Positions 48,315-60,150 are shown, numbered from the stretch's first letter. The stretch: DNA of 64,000 nt from Bagarius yarrelli (GCA_005784505.1 VCAZ01000046.1:62001-126000), one strand, 5' to 3'. Program-made: numbers and translations. The notes: generated by a model not told the origin, from the sequence alone.

Positions 48315-48640
48315 AGTCATGGGCTCTGTCCAAGTATGCACTACATTTAAGTAAGTACACGCTCATCAACGGTCAAGTTATTATAGTATGTTACTGGTAG
48401 GATGAAAGAAATTCGGAATGATGCATCACCATTTTGATAGGACGTGCCGATACAATGTCACAGCAGCGCTAATTCAAAGTTAGATAATGTGTAACTAAAT
48501 AATGTAAATGAGTGCAAGTTAAAAAAAGAAAAAACTGAAAAATGTCATCTCTTTCCACCACTTCCGATTGGACAAGCGTCTTATGGGATAGTAAAGTCCC
48601 TAGTTCACTAGTTTATTTACCGTCCGGTTGGGTCGTGGTA
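48315..48640. mobile_element. MITE-like repeat, 'tagtatgc' family, copy 6
   Basis: Left end gtccaagtatgcactacatt and right end atgggatagtaaagtcccta. Inner words overlap with copy 4. Boundaries are uncertain. Confidence 0.4.
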
Positions 48641-48729
48641 ATGTACAGAGTACATAAACCTCCGTCAGAGCAGCTGATAAGACATAAATCAACACCCTTC
48701 AAATGGGAATTTGTCGTCATTATCGAGTG

Positions 48730-49005
48730 TAGGTCTTTGCACACGGCCGGGTAAAAGGTAAGATGACCTCACATTTCATTTACACTAAGGGACGGGTTAG
48801 ACTTTTTTGTGTGTGTTACGCATCTGTATCCGCTTTTAAGAGGAAATTTGATCTTTAGAGCCACCGTAAAGAAAAGCCCAATTCAGAATTGCGAACCACG
48901 CTGTAGTATATGTATGATGGTTTAACGCCCGGCGTGCACCGTTCGACATGCACCCATCTCTCTATCTCCAGTATCACTAGCAAAGTATCAAACTGAACCA
49001 CCTAC
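48730..49005. repeat. dispersed repeat shared with 18.19-18.6 kb
   Basis: Bracketed by aggtctttgcacac and agtatcactagcaaagtatc, which differ by one base from the end words of the 18-kb copy. Confidence 0.4.
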
Positions 49006-49675
49006 ATCCGAAAAATAAACTTTATCCTTTTGTGTTAAACTGTTAGGCTCTTTGTTTCGTCTTGAGAAGAGTAAATCCATTAAAAAGCAGCGTGTAATAA
49101 CATTTCTAACGTCTTGTATTGGCCAGTAGAAAGATAAAGTTGGAACGGCTCTTCAGGTGTTCCCTTATACTGATTCATAGTGTGTTCATGAAGTATTAAT
49201 TCCGCTGGCGGTGGTGGTACAGCCAGACGATTGATCTGACTGCACTGAATCGGCAACCCACCGTAATGTCGTTGCCACATGCATCTTTCCTTTTTATTCT
49301 TTCATCATCTGGGTGATAGACTCCGGGGTTCTGCTGTTAGGGATGAATATCAATAGGATTTTCATCGGGGACAGGTCTTGTTAAAAGTGCCTATAATTTA
49401 AATAAATTAAATAAATACAGTAAGCAGTGATGCCCATATATACAGCCGTGCAGTGAAGCTTGAAAAAATCAAGGATAGAAAAAACATACTGAGTAATACG
49501 ATATTACGTAAAAGTAAGAGACATTTAAGCGATAAAAAGGCAGCTAATATGATGGTATATAAATAAACCAACATTGATATTAAAACCTATTTCATTTTAT
49601 TTTAACCGAAGGGTTTTCACCTCATTCAGAGGACTGTAAAATAATACCCGATCCACATTGTGTTATTTAGAATTA

Positions 49676-50006
49676 AGGGCTGTGTACTGGCAAGGGCCTC
49701 ACAATACGATATATATCATGATACACGGGTCAGTTATACAATGTATCACGATATGTTGCAGTACAACACATATACAGGCATTAAAAACAAATACCTAGAA
49801 TACGAGAAGCTTTCTTATGAGAGTTAAAGCACTCGTATGTGTTAGCGACGACTACAGGAGCGGAGAACACATCCAGAGGGTTTTATTAATATTCATAAAA
49901 CATAAATCGGTTTAAAGTGTCATTTAAATGTGTATTGATATTGGAGATCAGAATATCGATATGCTTTTATAAATCTTTAGCTGTATCAGTATTTTTACAC
50001 AGCCCT
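49676..50006. mobile_element. MITE with agggctgtgta ends, copy B
   Basis: Exact 11-base terminal inverted repeats: agggctgtgta at 49,676-49,686 and tacacagccct at 49,996-50,006. The inside matches copy A (13,776-14,110) in reverse orientation. 331 bp, non-coding. Confidence 0.8.
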
Positions 50007-50999
50007 CATTAAATATAATATCCTAGAATTGGGCGTTTTTAGTGGCAGAAAACAATTAATTTTGTGATCGTTGCAGGTTAAAATGAATGATTTTCTGACA
50101 GCTTTAAAAAAAAAAAAAAAGAGTTTGTTCCAATACGATTGTGTGTAAAGTGCAAATTCCAGCACGATAATGTGTTACACACTGTGTTAAACAGTTTGGC
50201 TGCTGTTGTAAAGATTGTCAGAGAAATTGGCGCAACTTCTCCTGCAGTAATTTGTGTTAGTAAATGAGGGACATTAGAGTATTTTCTTATTTTAAAAATG
50301 TCCTAAGATTTTAGCGTAATAATAGTTTGGGCGGGGCATTACAATTTTTTGGCCAAGCATATTGCACAGGGATTGGTTGAAGGTAATAGTTGAGGTTGGA
50401 CATTGAAATCCCGAAAGGACTGATTATTCCAAGTGGAAGTTGTGTTTTAACAATCGTCTTAACCTAAAGAACATGACGAAGACACTGAGGGACCACTTTA
50501 GGTTTAAGTCCGCAAAACACCTGGAACAAAACAGCGTTTGTTTAACACCTAGTAAGAAGTTTTGGACAGAGGAGACTAAAGGCAGGCTTGTAAAAGTCGA
50601 CTTGAAACACACACTTATACACCCAGAGCTCAGCATTCCGCCTAATCTCACCAATCAATTAATTCTGCTCAACAAAATTCTTAACGGTCAATTATTGATC
50701 ATCGATTAATCGCGCCCATCCCTAGTTATTGCTTTGCTGCCCACTTAGCAGTTAATTTAGCCTCTGAATGTTCCCTCTTTAGGGGTAAATAGAAAATAAA
50801 TTTTCACTTGGGGAGGCTGTCCATTGTTGAGGGCTGTAGAATGAAAAGGACTTGCTTTGCAGTAGGCAGGGAGGGTGACATAAGGCTGTGCAATGCCTGT
50901 TGTCCTCCTGACATAAGGAACGAGATTACCTCTTACTCTTTCTATCACCACACTAAAAGCTGTAGAGCCCCGAGCTGCCTGTCACCTGCTGTAACTCTC

Positions 51000-51420
51000 A
51001 TTAGCACCCGCTAGCACAGGAGGCACGTGTTCCATACTGCGCCATTCACTTTCCCTCGCCTTCAGATTGCCTTTGGGGTTGTGGAACTTCCTGAAATGGC
51101 AGGCCCATTAAATGCAATGTAATTGGAAAATAATGTTCTGCTCCTGGTTAGAAAAGAAGCTCATTTTCCTTCGGCGTTCAGTGCTACAGAAAAAGCCAGT
51201 TCCGGAGGTTATCTTTATTGATCCAGCGCTCTCTCTTTTCTGCCTTGACATTCAGAACAACAATGGGCCGCGCTCCTACGTTCTCTCACATTATCGCAGC
51301 TGGAAATTATGGGCAAATGTTTTCAGCAGTCTGACGCAATTTAGTGTCATCACAGCTTTTAGAGGTAAATGTGAATGTCAGATGATTCATTTATTTGTGC
51401 AGGCTGTATAAAATTAAAAA
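51000..51420. promoter_or_regulatory. repeat-free block, conserved-element-like
   Basis: About 400 bases of balanced sequence without repeats (for example ttatctttattgatccagcg, gcaatttagtgtcatcac, gatgattcatttatttgtgc). A 99-codon open frame over it shows no known domain. A possible long-range enhancer. Confidence 0.3.
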
Positions 51421-51744
51421 TAAAAATCCCGCCTACCTTGGCCGGCATGTTCATCCTAAGCATGATAGAGGTTGTGTTGAAAATTGCATCTTTATACACA
51501 ATTCTGTGCACAACTTACTGTAGTTGGGTGCAAACACACTGAACAGGACTTTGGATCAAGTGTGTAGATCTTTTTGCTCAATTTCACCTCCATTTGATCC
51601 AAGGAACTTTGGATTGAGACCTTTTAGGAAAGTACTTGCACCGCATGCTATTTCTTTTACATACTATCTAGTATGGATGTATGCAACATAAGTACTTTAC
51701 ACTGCACCTTACAACTCATGCCAAAGACTGTAGTGTGTAAACAT

Positions 51745-52230
51745 TAGCATTTACAGCATTTAGCAGACGCTGTTGTCCAGAGCGACGTACAAAAGTGCTT
51801 TGAGTCACATCATTAAACAGCTCAATACTGGAACAATAGTTCAACAACAAAAACCTTTTTTTTAATAGCCTAAAGCTAGGTATTTAGAAAAGAGAGAAGT
51901 TTTCAAACGCCTCCTGAAGACGGTCAGTGACTCTGATGTTCTGACATTAATGGGAAGTTTATTCCACCATCTTGGTGCAAGAACAGAGAGGCAGACCTTC
52001 CTTGTGTCCTATGGGATGGTGGAACAAGCCGAGCAGTACTTGTGGATCTGAGGGAGCGTGGTGCTATGCGAGGAGTGATAAGTGCTTGTAGGTAGGAGGG
52101 TGCAGCTCCGTTTCCGCATCAGTGTTTTGAATCTGATGTGTGCAGCTACTGGGAGCCAATGGAGGGAGCGTAGCAATGGAATGGTGTGTGAAAATTTTGG
52201 TAGGGCAGCTGTAAAAGGACTGTGACGCTC
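51745..52230 (-). repeat. long dispersed repeat sharing the SINE tail
   Basis: Starts with the SINE-type tail (tttacagcatttagcagacg) and continues into a body the SINEs lack (ggtcagtgactctgatgttc, tgttttgaatctgatgtgtg, gggagccaatggagggagcg). Possibly the 3' part of the LINE that mobilises the SINEs. Confidence 0.5.
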
Positions 52231-52559
52231 CTGTCCTGAGCAAACACTCCCAGTTTACTAGACCATGACGTTTAAAGTCACAGGGAGGAGATATCTGTAA
52301 GCATAATGTGGGACCCGTGGCTATGTAATGAACAGCAAATGAATAATAGATTGAGTTTCTAAGGTCTACTTTTCCTCGGCCAGACTTTTTTCATTATTCA
52401 GTGTACGTTAGACAGCTTCTCAAAGCTTTGACCTGTCGTTTTGAAGGTATTGATTATTGCAGAAACATGTTTTGTTCTGCTGGTTGAAAGTGTTTTCACA
52501 TCCTGATAGCAATCGCTAAGTTAAGCGGTGTAAATGTATTTATATGTATTAATGTAGTA

Positions 52560-53235
52560 CATGGAAGGCTTGGGATTAAAAAATGTTTGTCGAGTATCCT
52601 AAATCTGTACTCGAGTCAAAGTACAAGACTTAACTTGACTCGAGTTAGAGTGAAAAAGAAACTGAGAAAAATCTACTCGAGTAATTAGTTACTAGTTACT
52701 TCTGATCTGATTGACATGAAGCAAAAAACCCCGCATTTTAAACTACTTGGCGAGTTTTGACATCCCTCCCCTGAAAAGTCTCTCTGTTCTGATTATATAA
52801 AACACACGGTGAAGTAAAGTAAACAACATCGCATTATGAAACTTTTTTTTTTTTTTTTTTGACTTCTTGGGGTGAAAACATAGACTAAAGTTGAGGACAC
52901 TGGTGATGATCTGCCTCTGATAACTCACACACGTCTTCCTCTGCTTCATCTTCCAACTATACATGCAGTAAACTGTAGCAGGAGATGTGTAGCAGCCTCT
53001 CCTAAGTCTCGCAAGACTTTAGAACAACTTATACAATGAATTATTTTATAAATCTAATATTTATTACCGTTTGACAGCAACAGAGGAACGCCGCCCAATC
53101 TAGTAAAGTAAAAGTAACTTTTTTCCACTAAAAAAAGGTACTTGAGTAACAGTAAAAGTGCACATCTTCAAAAGTGAAAGTTACCTACAAAATTTATGTA
53201 ACGAAGTAATAGTAAATCGTTACTACATCGCTGGT
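52560..53235. mobile_element. non-autonomous hAT-like element
   Basis: The left part has gtactcgagtcaaagtac and ctcgagtaattagttac. The right part has aaaaggtacttgagtaacag and taacgaagtaatagtaaatcg. The inverted 'acttgag..aagtac' words fit the ends of a widespread fish hAT family. A T18 run lies at 52,843-52,860. Boundaries are approximate. Confidence 0.6.
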
Positions 53236-53987
53236 TGGATCAAATAGTTCAATCCGATAGATATAATGAGCTTTTCCTAACACATGTATGCTTATACCAC
53301 TGTACAAGCCCCCCCCCACCCAGACGGGATACCTCAGCAACAGAAAACAAAGTTGAAGTTAAAGTTGTTTAGGCTGCTGTTGTTACTAAGAACAAGCATT
53401 CGAATACATTTCTAGAATCAATAATCAGATAAAATGAACAGTTTTTATAAATCGTTACTTTCTAATGATTGTTTTCGGACAGCTAACATTTTACCAGCCT
53501 AAAACGTTGATTAAAAACCATCAATTGAGTCAATTATTCATGATCAACAGATTCAGTTATCAATTATCGATAATAGAATACTGGTGTTTATCCCTAGTCA
53601 TCACTACCGCTGTAGAATGCAGTCCAACCTTTCAGCTTGGTTGCTTCCATCTTGGTTATTTCCTCTATCTACTAATTGGACATTCGGGCACTTTTTGTGA
53701 GCTTCTCTACTGCAGATTCCTCAGTTGCCTTTTATGAGCAATTAGTCGTTTTCCTACTACATTCCCCTTTACGAAGGCTTTACTGAGGCTTGAATGATGT
53801 CATGCATGAGCAGTTCATCTCAGATCCTGTTACAGAATTTCCATAAGATTCAATTTAAAGCGTCGGCTTGGACATTTCAGGTCACTGAACTTGTGTTTGT
53901 AAGTCATTCCTTTCTGGTCAGACTTAGACAGCAGATGAGACTAAGCCAGCTGTAGAAGTGTGAATGCAATCAGTATATCTTTAAGCA

Positions 53988-54108
53988 CATTTACATTATC
54001 CAGAGAGGCAACTGAGCAGTAAAGGGTATTGCTCAGGGGCACAACAGTTCCATCTTAACTCATAAGCCTCTGATCAGCAGTCCATCACCTTAATCACTAA
54101 GCGATCAC
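53988..54108 (-). mobile_element. tRNA-derived SINE, decayed
   Basis: Minus-strand body gtattgctcaggggcacaac and head ending ccttaatcactaagcgatca. Confidence 0.65.
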
Positions 54109-54289
54109 TTTCCAACTCTTCAGAATCCGAAGGAGATTAATTACTGAAGCAAAGCTGAGACTTTGCCCTACACTGTGTTTTTGGGCTCCTGAGTGAAACC
54201 CCTAATACCCTCTGCTCCAGCTCTGCTGTATCATAACTGGCACCTGTTCCCTGACCCTCAATTACCTTCTATGCAGGGGTATGTGAGAA

Positions 54290-54505
54290 AAAGAACTTTA
54301 CTGTGCCGTAGGGGTGTGACCACACACTTCTCCCACGGAACGAGACGAGACACGAGACTGGGTGAACGAGACAAGGCAAGATTTTTAGACTTTTTTTTTA
54401 AAGAAATCCTTTATAATGAAATACAGAAAGAAATTCCACTGAAAAACAGGAAATGCAAATGCATTGTAAAATTAAACTTCTACTTCCAGACACATCATAT
54501 TAATG
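54290..54505. repeat. dispersed repeat with gagacgagacacgaga core
   Basis: The core 'aggggtgtgaccacaca..gagacgagacacgagac' and the A/T-rich half that follows match a fish MITE known to me. Confidence 0.45.
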
Positions 54506-55932
54506 TGTCTGTTGGGATGTAGAAATAGAAATGTCTTCTGCTAGTATCTGGAGACTGATATAAATGTGTAGCAGGTGTGCTGTTGTGTACTTCATGTTAA
54601 GAAGTCAGGAAGCGATAAAAATTTCCTCTATCTATAGGCACAGCACCATCATTCCAGCCACCGGAGCACATCTTGCTCCGGGCTCGCTTTTAATACTGAA
54701 CCTTGTATCAAATTACTGTTGACACACTGATGGGCCTCTCAGACACCAGGAGCACCAGGAGACATCCGATTCTCATCATCGATCCGACGACGCCTTACAT
54801 TTGGGGGAAACATGAGTCGGCTTTTTTTCCCCCTTGCATGTCTGTGCTGTCATCAACACCCTGTTGGAAAAGTCAGGACCCGTCACTGATCTGCAGCAAG
54901 CAAGAATCTCATTTACATTTACACTTATATTTTCACCTGGAGTGAGAGAGATTTCAGGAAGACTGATCAGGGTAAATGGATACTATTGTGTCTTCAGAAA
55001 GACACGGAATTGTCTTGTAGCTTCTAAAGGGCGGTAGTAAATATTTAACTACACATTAACTACAATGTACTAAATAAAGCCAACTAGTTAGTTATATCAT
55101 GGAATCGGTGGAGTCACATCCACCTTTTGTAGCGTGATGTAACGTCTTTATAGAAATCGTCACCAGATTGTGTGTGTTGTCTAATGTAAACTGGAGATTG
55201 ACCGATAAATCAGTTTTACCAATATAATTACCCCGATTTTGATGTCCTTTATGTCTTTGTGTTTATCCTGTTTAGGGACCTCTGCCCTAAGCTACCAGCA
55301 AGCAAGTATGCTTTTAGCAAGTTACTATTAGCATAGTTATTGATTTGTAAATGAAAAATAATGGAGGCACCGAGTCTGGCTGAGATATGGGTTATTTTGC
55401 ACATAAGTCCAAGCTCTAGTGCTGCATGTTGTCTTGTTTGAGGACCGAAGAAGCTCTATTTCATTCTCTCTGAAATGATTTCAAGGCGCCGGAACACTTT
55501 TCTCATTGCAACAGAGGAGGAAAAAGTCTATTTGAATGGTGTAAATGCTCTTGTGTTTACTTATTTTGGTTAGGGGTTCATTTAGTGTCTCTACAGATCA
55601 CAAGATACAGACGTCACATAGTGTGTTAGATTTCGAGTAGTGTAGCCTGCCGTCTGCATCATTTATGCACCTTGTATTGAATCCTTCTCTCAACCCACCG
55701 CTCGGATCCGAGCCACGTCAGCCGGTCTGTCCGTGATGCTAATAGTGCAGCTCACACACACTTCCTTTCATCCTTACATTCTGATGAAAAGGAAACTGTT
55801 GGACGGGTATATGAATCGGAGCCTTTATGATTGTGTGGGTTTGGGGATGGTGGAGATTAGAGCGTCCTTCGGTGACTGTCATCAAGTTCTTCCAGCAGAA
55901 TGGCACCGAATTAAAATGGAGTACAGGGAATG

Positions 55933-55934
<2 letters not shown>

Positions 55935-55969
<35 letters not shown>
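55935..55969. repeat. (CA)n microsatellite
   Basis: About 17 CA units. Confidence 0.95.
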
Positions 55970-55973
<4 letters not shown>

Positions 55974-56049
55974 AGCAGAAGCTCATTTTCCGTCACCATT
56001 ATTTTGGGCTGTCTTAAAGAAAGTGATAAAAGAACTTTACAGACGTGCT

Positions 56050-56080
<31 letters not shown>
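56050..56080. repeat. (GA)n microsatellite
   Basis: About 15 GA units with one AA interruption. Confidence 0.95.
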
Positions 56081-56125
56081 TGCCTTACCTGATTATAGAC
56101 CGATTTAGCCTTTGTTTTGTTAATC

Positions 56126-56152
56126 TGTGTGTGTGTGTGTGTGTGTGTGTGT
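56126..56152. repeat. (GT)n microsatellite
   Basis: About 13 GT units. With the CA and GA arrays this makes three dinucleotide arrays within 220 bp. Confidence 0.95.
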
Positions 56153-56514
56153 CAGTTATTTACGAGTTTTAAGCACTTATGTGCGTCCCTGTGGCTGCTT
56201 CAGTAGGCATGGACTGCAGATGCTTTCAGAGCTGTTTTTCTCTGCTGTCATTTCTTCTTGTAGTGTAGATCAATCAGAGAAAGAAACTCAGGCTACAGAA
56301 TTCGGTCAGTCAATTATTAATAATGCTGCACGAGGTATGGTTTCAGCATCGACATGGCAGTGTGTGCATCTGCAGCAGTCACATCGCAGGATGTACAATG
56401 GAGTCCAGATTCTATTTGACTGCGCCGCAGTTCAAAACACATCATTTGTGGATTCATTGCAAAGTTCATTTATAGAGTAAAACTTGTGCTCTTGATTGGC
56501 TGCGGTTCCTTAAA

Positions 56515-56880
56515 AACTCTTAAAGGAATACTTTACTTTAATGAAAATTCTTAATTGACTTACTCACCCTGATGTTCCAACTGAGTACGGGCTTTTTTTC
56601 CTCTTCGGAACACACTGTAATATATTTTTCATAAAAAACCGAGAGTTCTCATAAGGTAACAGATTCAAGCCCAGGAAACGTGCCAAGATGATCGACAGGG
56701 TGACGGTGTGTCATTGGGTGCTTTAATATCGCAAAGCAACGGAAACAAAAATAACGTATGCATTCCGCATTTTCGTCCCTACTGTGCCCCTTGTGGCCGC
56801 GCCTTCACGAGTACGCCAGACAGACGCTTCACGACAACAGCATTGTTATACAACTAAGCATGCCGTCGAGTACCGCCCCA
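56515..56880. repeat. dispersed otophysan repeat, part 1
   Basis: The segments aaaggaatactttactttaa, tgacttactcaccctgatgt and cctcttcggaacacac follow the order of a repeat very abundant in cyprinid-like genomes. Its inner part appears at 36,060. Confidence 0.55.
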
Positions 56881-57490
56881 CACCTTCGGGTAGCGAGCCC
56901 AGATCCTGCATGATGACGTTTACACATGTATTGTGCCTTGTTTTCATTTTCGAGGAAGATGTGTGCTGTGTAAAAGCCATCAAAATTTTAAAGGTTGAAG
57001 TCTGCTGGATTTTATGGGATGTGCTTTTAAAGCCATCCACTCGTAAACATTTCTGTTGTGATTCTTTATAAAGGACAGAAATCTGTGCCGATAAGTCCCA
57101 GTGTAAATTCCTCATCTGAGATGAATAAAGTGTCTGTCTGTCCATATGTCTGCCTGTCTGTCCACCCACCTACACCCGTACAAGGATCAGCTAAACGCTG
57201 GATTTTCCAGCTTAACTAACCTGTGATTAGTTGCTCTACCTACTAGACACACAAAAAAAAATTCTCTTCTATAGAACATCTGTCATTGGTCTGAGGGTCT
57301 GGTTTTGCGAGTCTACCTCATTACCGTCAGAGCGTCTCACTATTCTGGATTAAAGCTATTATGATCCTTCTATATCTCCAAAATCGTATAAACTTTTTCA
57401 GCACGAAAGCTTATATCGCCATATTGTAAAATTGGTACAGAAAAAACTTTCCAACTCCCCGTTTGCTCACCTTTTTTGGGTTATTTAGGG

Positions 57491-57512
57491 TTTTTTTTTT
57501 TTGTTTTTTTTC
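57491..57512. repeat. poly-T tract
   Basis: T-rich run with a single G. Confidence 0.85.
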
Positions 57513-58367
57513 TTGCATGTATGTTTGGATGCTACAGCCAGAGCATCATGATGCAACGTAGAGGCTGTACTCTGTGAACAAAAACCGAGGGTTTCAGCAA
57601 TAGTTAGAAAAGATTCCACACATAAAAGGTTAAACCTCTCCTCAGTCCCTCGTGTTAGCCTCCACTTTTATTGCACATGACATGAGAAAGATGTGCATCA
57701 GGTCCCGTGGAGCAGAGTTCAGGACCAGGAGGCAGAGTCGAAAGCATCAAATGAGAATCGGCTCCTTGTGCTGTCTGTTCCTAGGAAATGGCATTGCATT
57801 ACTTATAGCTTCTGTTGCATGGATGCCTGCTTCAAGCTCTGTAATCTGCAGAAATCTCAGCGCTGGTTTTTTTTTTTTTTCTAAAATATAATTGCTTTGT
57901 TGGACATCACTGGTGGGTTTCTCTTGTGGAAGTATAGAGATGGTGTGCAGCATTCGACTATTTTTAGGATTGGAAAAAAATCAAGGCGAATGAAAGATCG
58001 CGTGCTGTGAATTATGCCATTAGTTTCTCCTAATGACTGCATTACCTATAGACTCTGACCATCACATCCACGTGTGGTCCTAAACATATTATAGATCCAT
58101 CCATTTTAAACTGCACTCCATCACTCTGAGAACCTTTCTCTATGTTCTGTGGGGGGCTGCGTTCCAGGATCCTGTTATTTACAGGTCTCACAAAGTGTAA
58201 AATTCCTGGTAGCCCTTCAGACAGCCACTCTTCAGTTTTGTAACTGAAATTAAGTAAACAATAAAAAAAAAGACATTTTTAATGTGGAATTTCAAAGGGG
58301 ACGATGTCATCAACACCTTTTTTAACAAATAACAAGCGTAATACATTTATACCATTTAGCAGACTCT

Positions 58368-58828
58368 TCTATCTCTCTCTCTCTGTCTCTTCTCTTTTCT
58401 TTCTCGGTCGTTTCTCTCTCTGTCTCTCTCTCTCTCTCTCGTCTTTGTCTCTCTCTCTCTGTCTTTCTCTCTTTCTCCTCGTCTCTCTCTCTCTCTTTCT
58501 TCTATCTCTGTCTTTATCTCTCGTCATCTCTCTCTCTGTGTTCTTCTCTGTCTCTCTACTCTTTCTGTGCTCTCTCTCTCTCTCTCTCTGATTTTCTCTC
58601 TCGTCTCTCTTCTCTCTCTCTGTCTTTCTCTCTCTGAATGTGCTCTCTCTGTCCTCTCCTCTGTCTCTGTCTCTCTCTCTGTCTCTCCTCTCTCTCTCGT
58701 GATTGTTTCGGCCTCTCTCTGTCTCTCCTCTCTCTCTCTCTGTCCCTTTCTCTCTCTTCTCTCTCTCTCTCTCGCTCTCTCTCTGCTTTCTCTCTCGCTC
58801 TCTCTCTCTCTCTTTCTCCTCTCTCGTC

Positions 58829-58906
<78 letters not shown>

Positions 58907-58917
58907 CTTGCTATCTC

Positions 58918-58949
<32 letters not shown>

Positions 58950-59090
58950 CTCTGTCTTTCTCTCTCTCTCTCCTCTCTCTCTCTGTCGTTCCTCTCTCTC
59001 CTCTCTCTCTCTCTCTGATTTTCTCTCTCTTTTTTTTTCTCTCCTCTCTCCTCTTTCCTCTCTCTCCTCTCTCTCTCTCTCCTCTGTATT
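58368..59090. repeat. 720-bp (CT)n tract just upstream of exon 2
   Basis: Almost pure pyrimidine on the + strand, with scattered G and a pure CT core at about 58,830-58,905. Preceded by a SINE-tail-like scrap (taccatttagcagactc, 58,350). Long open frames of RERE/SLSL type on both strands are by-products. Its end lies about 230 bp before the ldlrad3 exon. Confidence 0.95.
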
Positions 59091-59321
59091 TTTTGCTCTG
59101 CAATTCCATTGTGAACCATATTTGATATTAGAACTGGACTGACCTATAAAAGCAAAAATTACCTGATCAACGTACACACGTCATCTGGAGTGTGTTGGCG
59201 CTCTCGTCGTTGCACAGGTTTCGCGTATTACACAATTAATTTTACAATTTATTTATTTCATGTGTTTTTTTTTATCGTCAGTGTTTATGCAAACTAGCAG
59301 CACTGTGATGTCTTGTGTTCC

Positions 59322-59460
59322 CGGTGTCAGCTTCTCCCTGTAAACTTCACCACCGAATGTAACATTCAGAACTTCATGTGCGGCTATGCCTGTGTATCCC
59401 TGGAAGCTGGCAGTGCGACGGATTTCCGGACTGCTTCGAAAGAGCGACGAGAGGGTTGCC
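59322..59460 (+). pseudogene. ldlrad3: ldlrad3 exon 2 (first LDLa repeat), frame damaged
   Basis: LDLRAD3 is a type I membrane protein with three LDLa repeats that promotes Itch-family ubiquitin ligases. The frame encodes QLLPVNFTTECN and NFMCG, in the order of the LDLRAD3 N-terminus. Other frames then encode CIPGSWQCDGFPDCF (59,393-59,437) and KSDER (59,440-59,454), the disulphide and calcium-binding part of an LDLa module. One base is missing in 59,385-59,392, another between 59,439 and 59,440, and a third in 59,455-59,457. The sum is one codon, so the original frame returns at the last cysteine with no stop. The exon ends tgcc/gtaagt, phase 1, as LDLa exons do. Its 5' edge is unresolved: no AG gives the phase left by exon 1. 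Either the gene is decaying or the consensus has base-calling gaps. Confidence 0.8.
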
Positions 59461-60150
59461 GTAAGTCACCTGGAATTTTTTTTATATTACACCCCAACAC
59501 GTTTCGTGCCAGCAGAAGCAGCGGAATATGGTTATGCACAGTAATAACGCTAGAGCAGGCTGCCTCAGGCTGCTTTTGCTTGATCTTTTTTGCCACTCCT
59601 GTCTTTTTCTCTCAAGCCTTTGTTTTTGTTTTTCCTCCCCTCCTAAACTCCTAACCTAACCTGAACGAGTGATCAAATTATACTTAAAAGCTCATTCGAC
59701 TTAAACGCCTATGGAATAAGCCTAATCCTAACCCAAAAGTTTTATTTATTTTATTTTTTTAAATCTCAACTCGGTGCTAGTTGAAATAAATATAATAAAT
59801 AAACCATAAACACACATGATATTTGTGTAACCGGATAAAATGTCTACTGCGAACTAGAGCTGCCTTTAGAAGGCAGGGGGGCGCGATAGCGCTTTTAATC
59901 CAAATATTTTTCTCTTTCTTTTTTTGTTTTAGTTTTTTACCCCCCCTTACTACTGTTTGTTTGTAGGCCAAACTCGGAGATAGAAGTGTGTGGTATGTGT
60001 GTATGTCTGAGCATCGATACTAGAGATTGTTTCCTTCTTTTATAGTGTGTTAAAATGATTTAATAGAATTTATGTTTTATACCTCAATAACTTCTTTTCC
60101 AACCTCAGTGTTGCTTTTCTGACTTTTTTGAAATGTTTGAGACGCAGACC

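Larger units (their letters stand above)
20537..59321 (+). other. ldlrad3 intron 1 (inferred)
   Basis: Runs from the GTAAGT donor at 20,537 to the start of exon 2, about 38.8 kb. Repeats inside are listed separately. Stretches where I can name nothing: 20,700-21,100, 21,270-22,390, 22,510-23,690, 25,350-27,300, 31,490-31,740, 32,700-33,190, 33,745-34,380, 34,960-35,800, 36,300-37,060, 37,500-38,060, 38,390-39,790, 40,960-41,500, 44,560-45,350, 46,280-47,280, 50,010-51,000, 53,240-53,980, 54,510-55,930, 56,160-56,510, 56,880-57,490 and 57,515-58,365. AT-rich segments near 38.5 kb, 50.7 kb and 53.6 kb look like ends of hAT-type MITEs (attaatcg, atccctagt words). Confidence 0.55.

Noticed and set aside
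58369..59142. Open frames of 126-246 codons rich in RE/ER or SL on both strands
   Set aside because: They are translations of the CT microsatellite. Any frame through (CT)n stays open.
59281..59300. Splice acceptor for ldlrad3 exon 2 at tcgtcag (59,281) or ctagcag (59,300)
   Set aside because: The first is followed by an in-frame stop relative to the LDLa frame, and neither gives the phase left by exon 1. Left open because bases may be missing.
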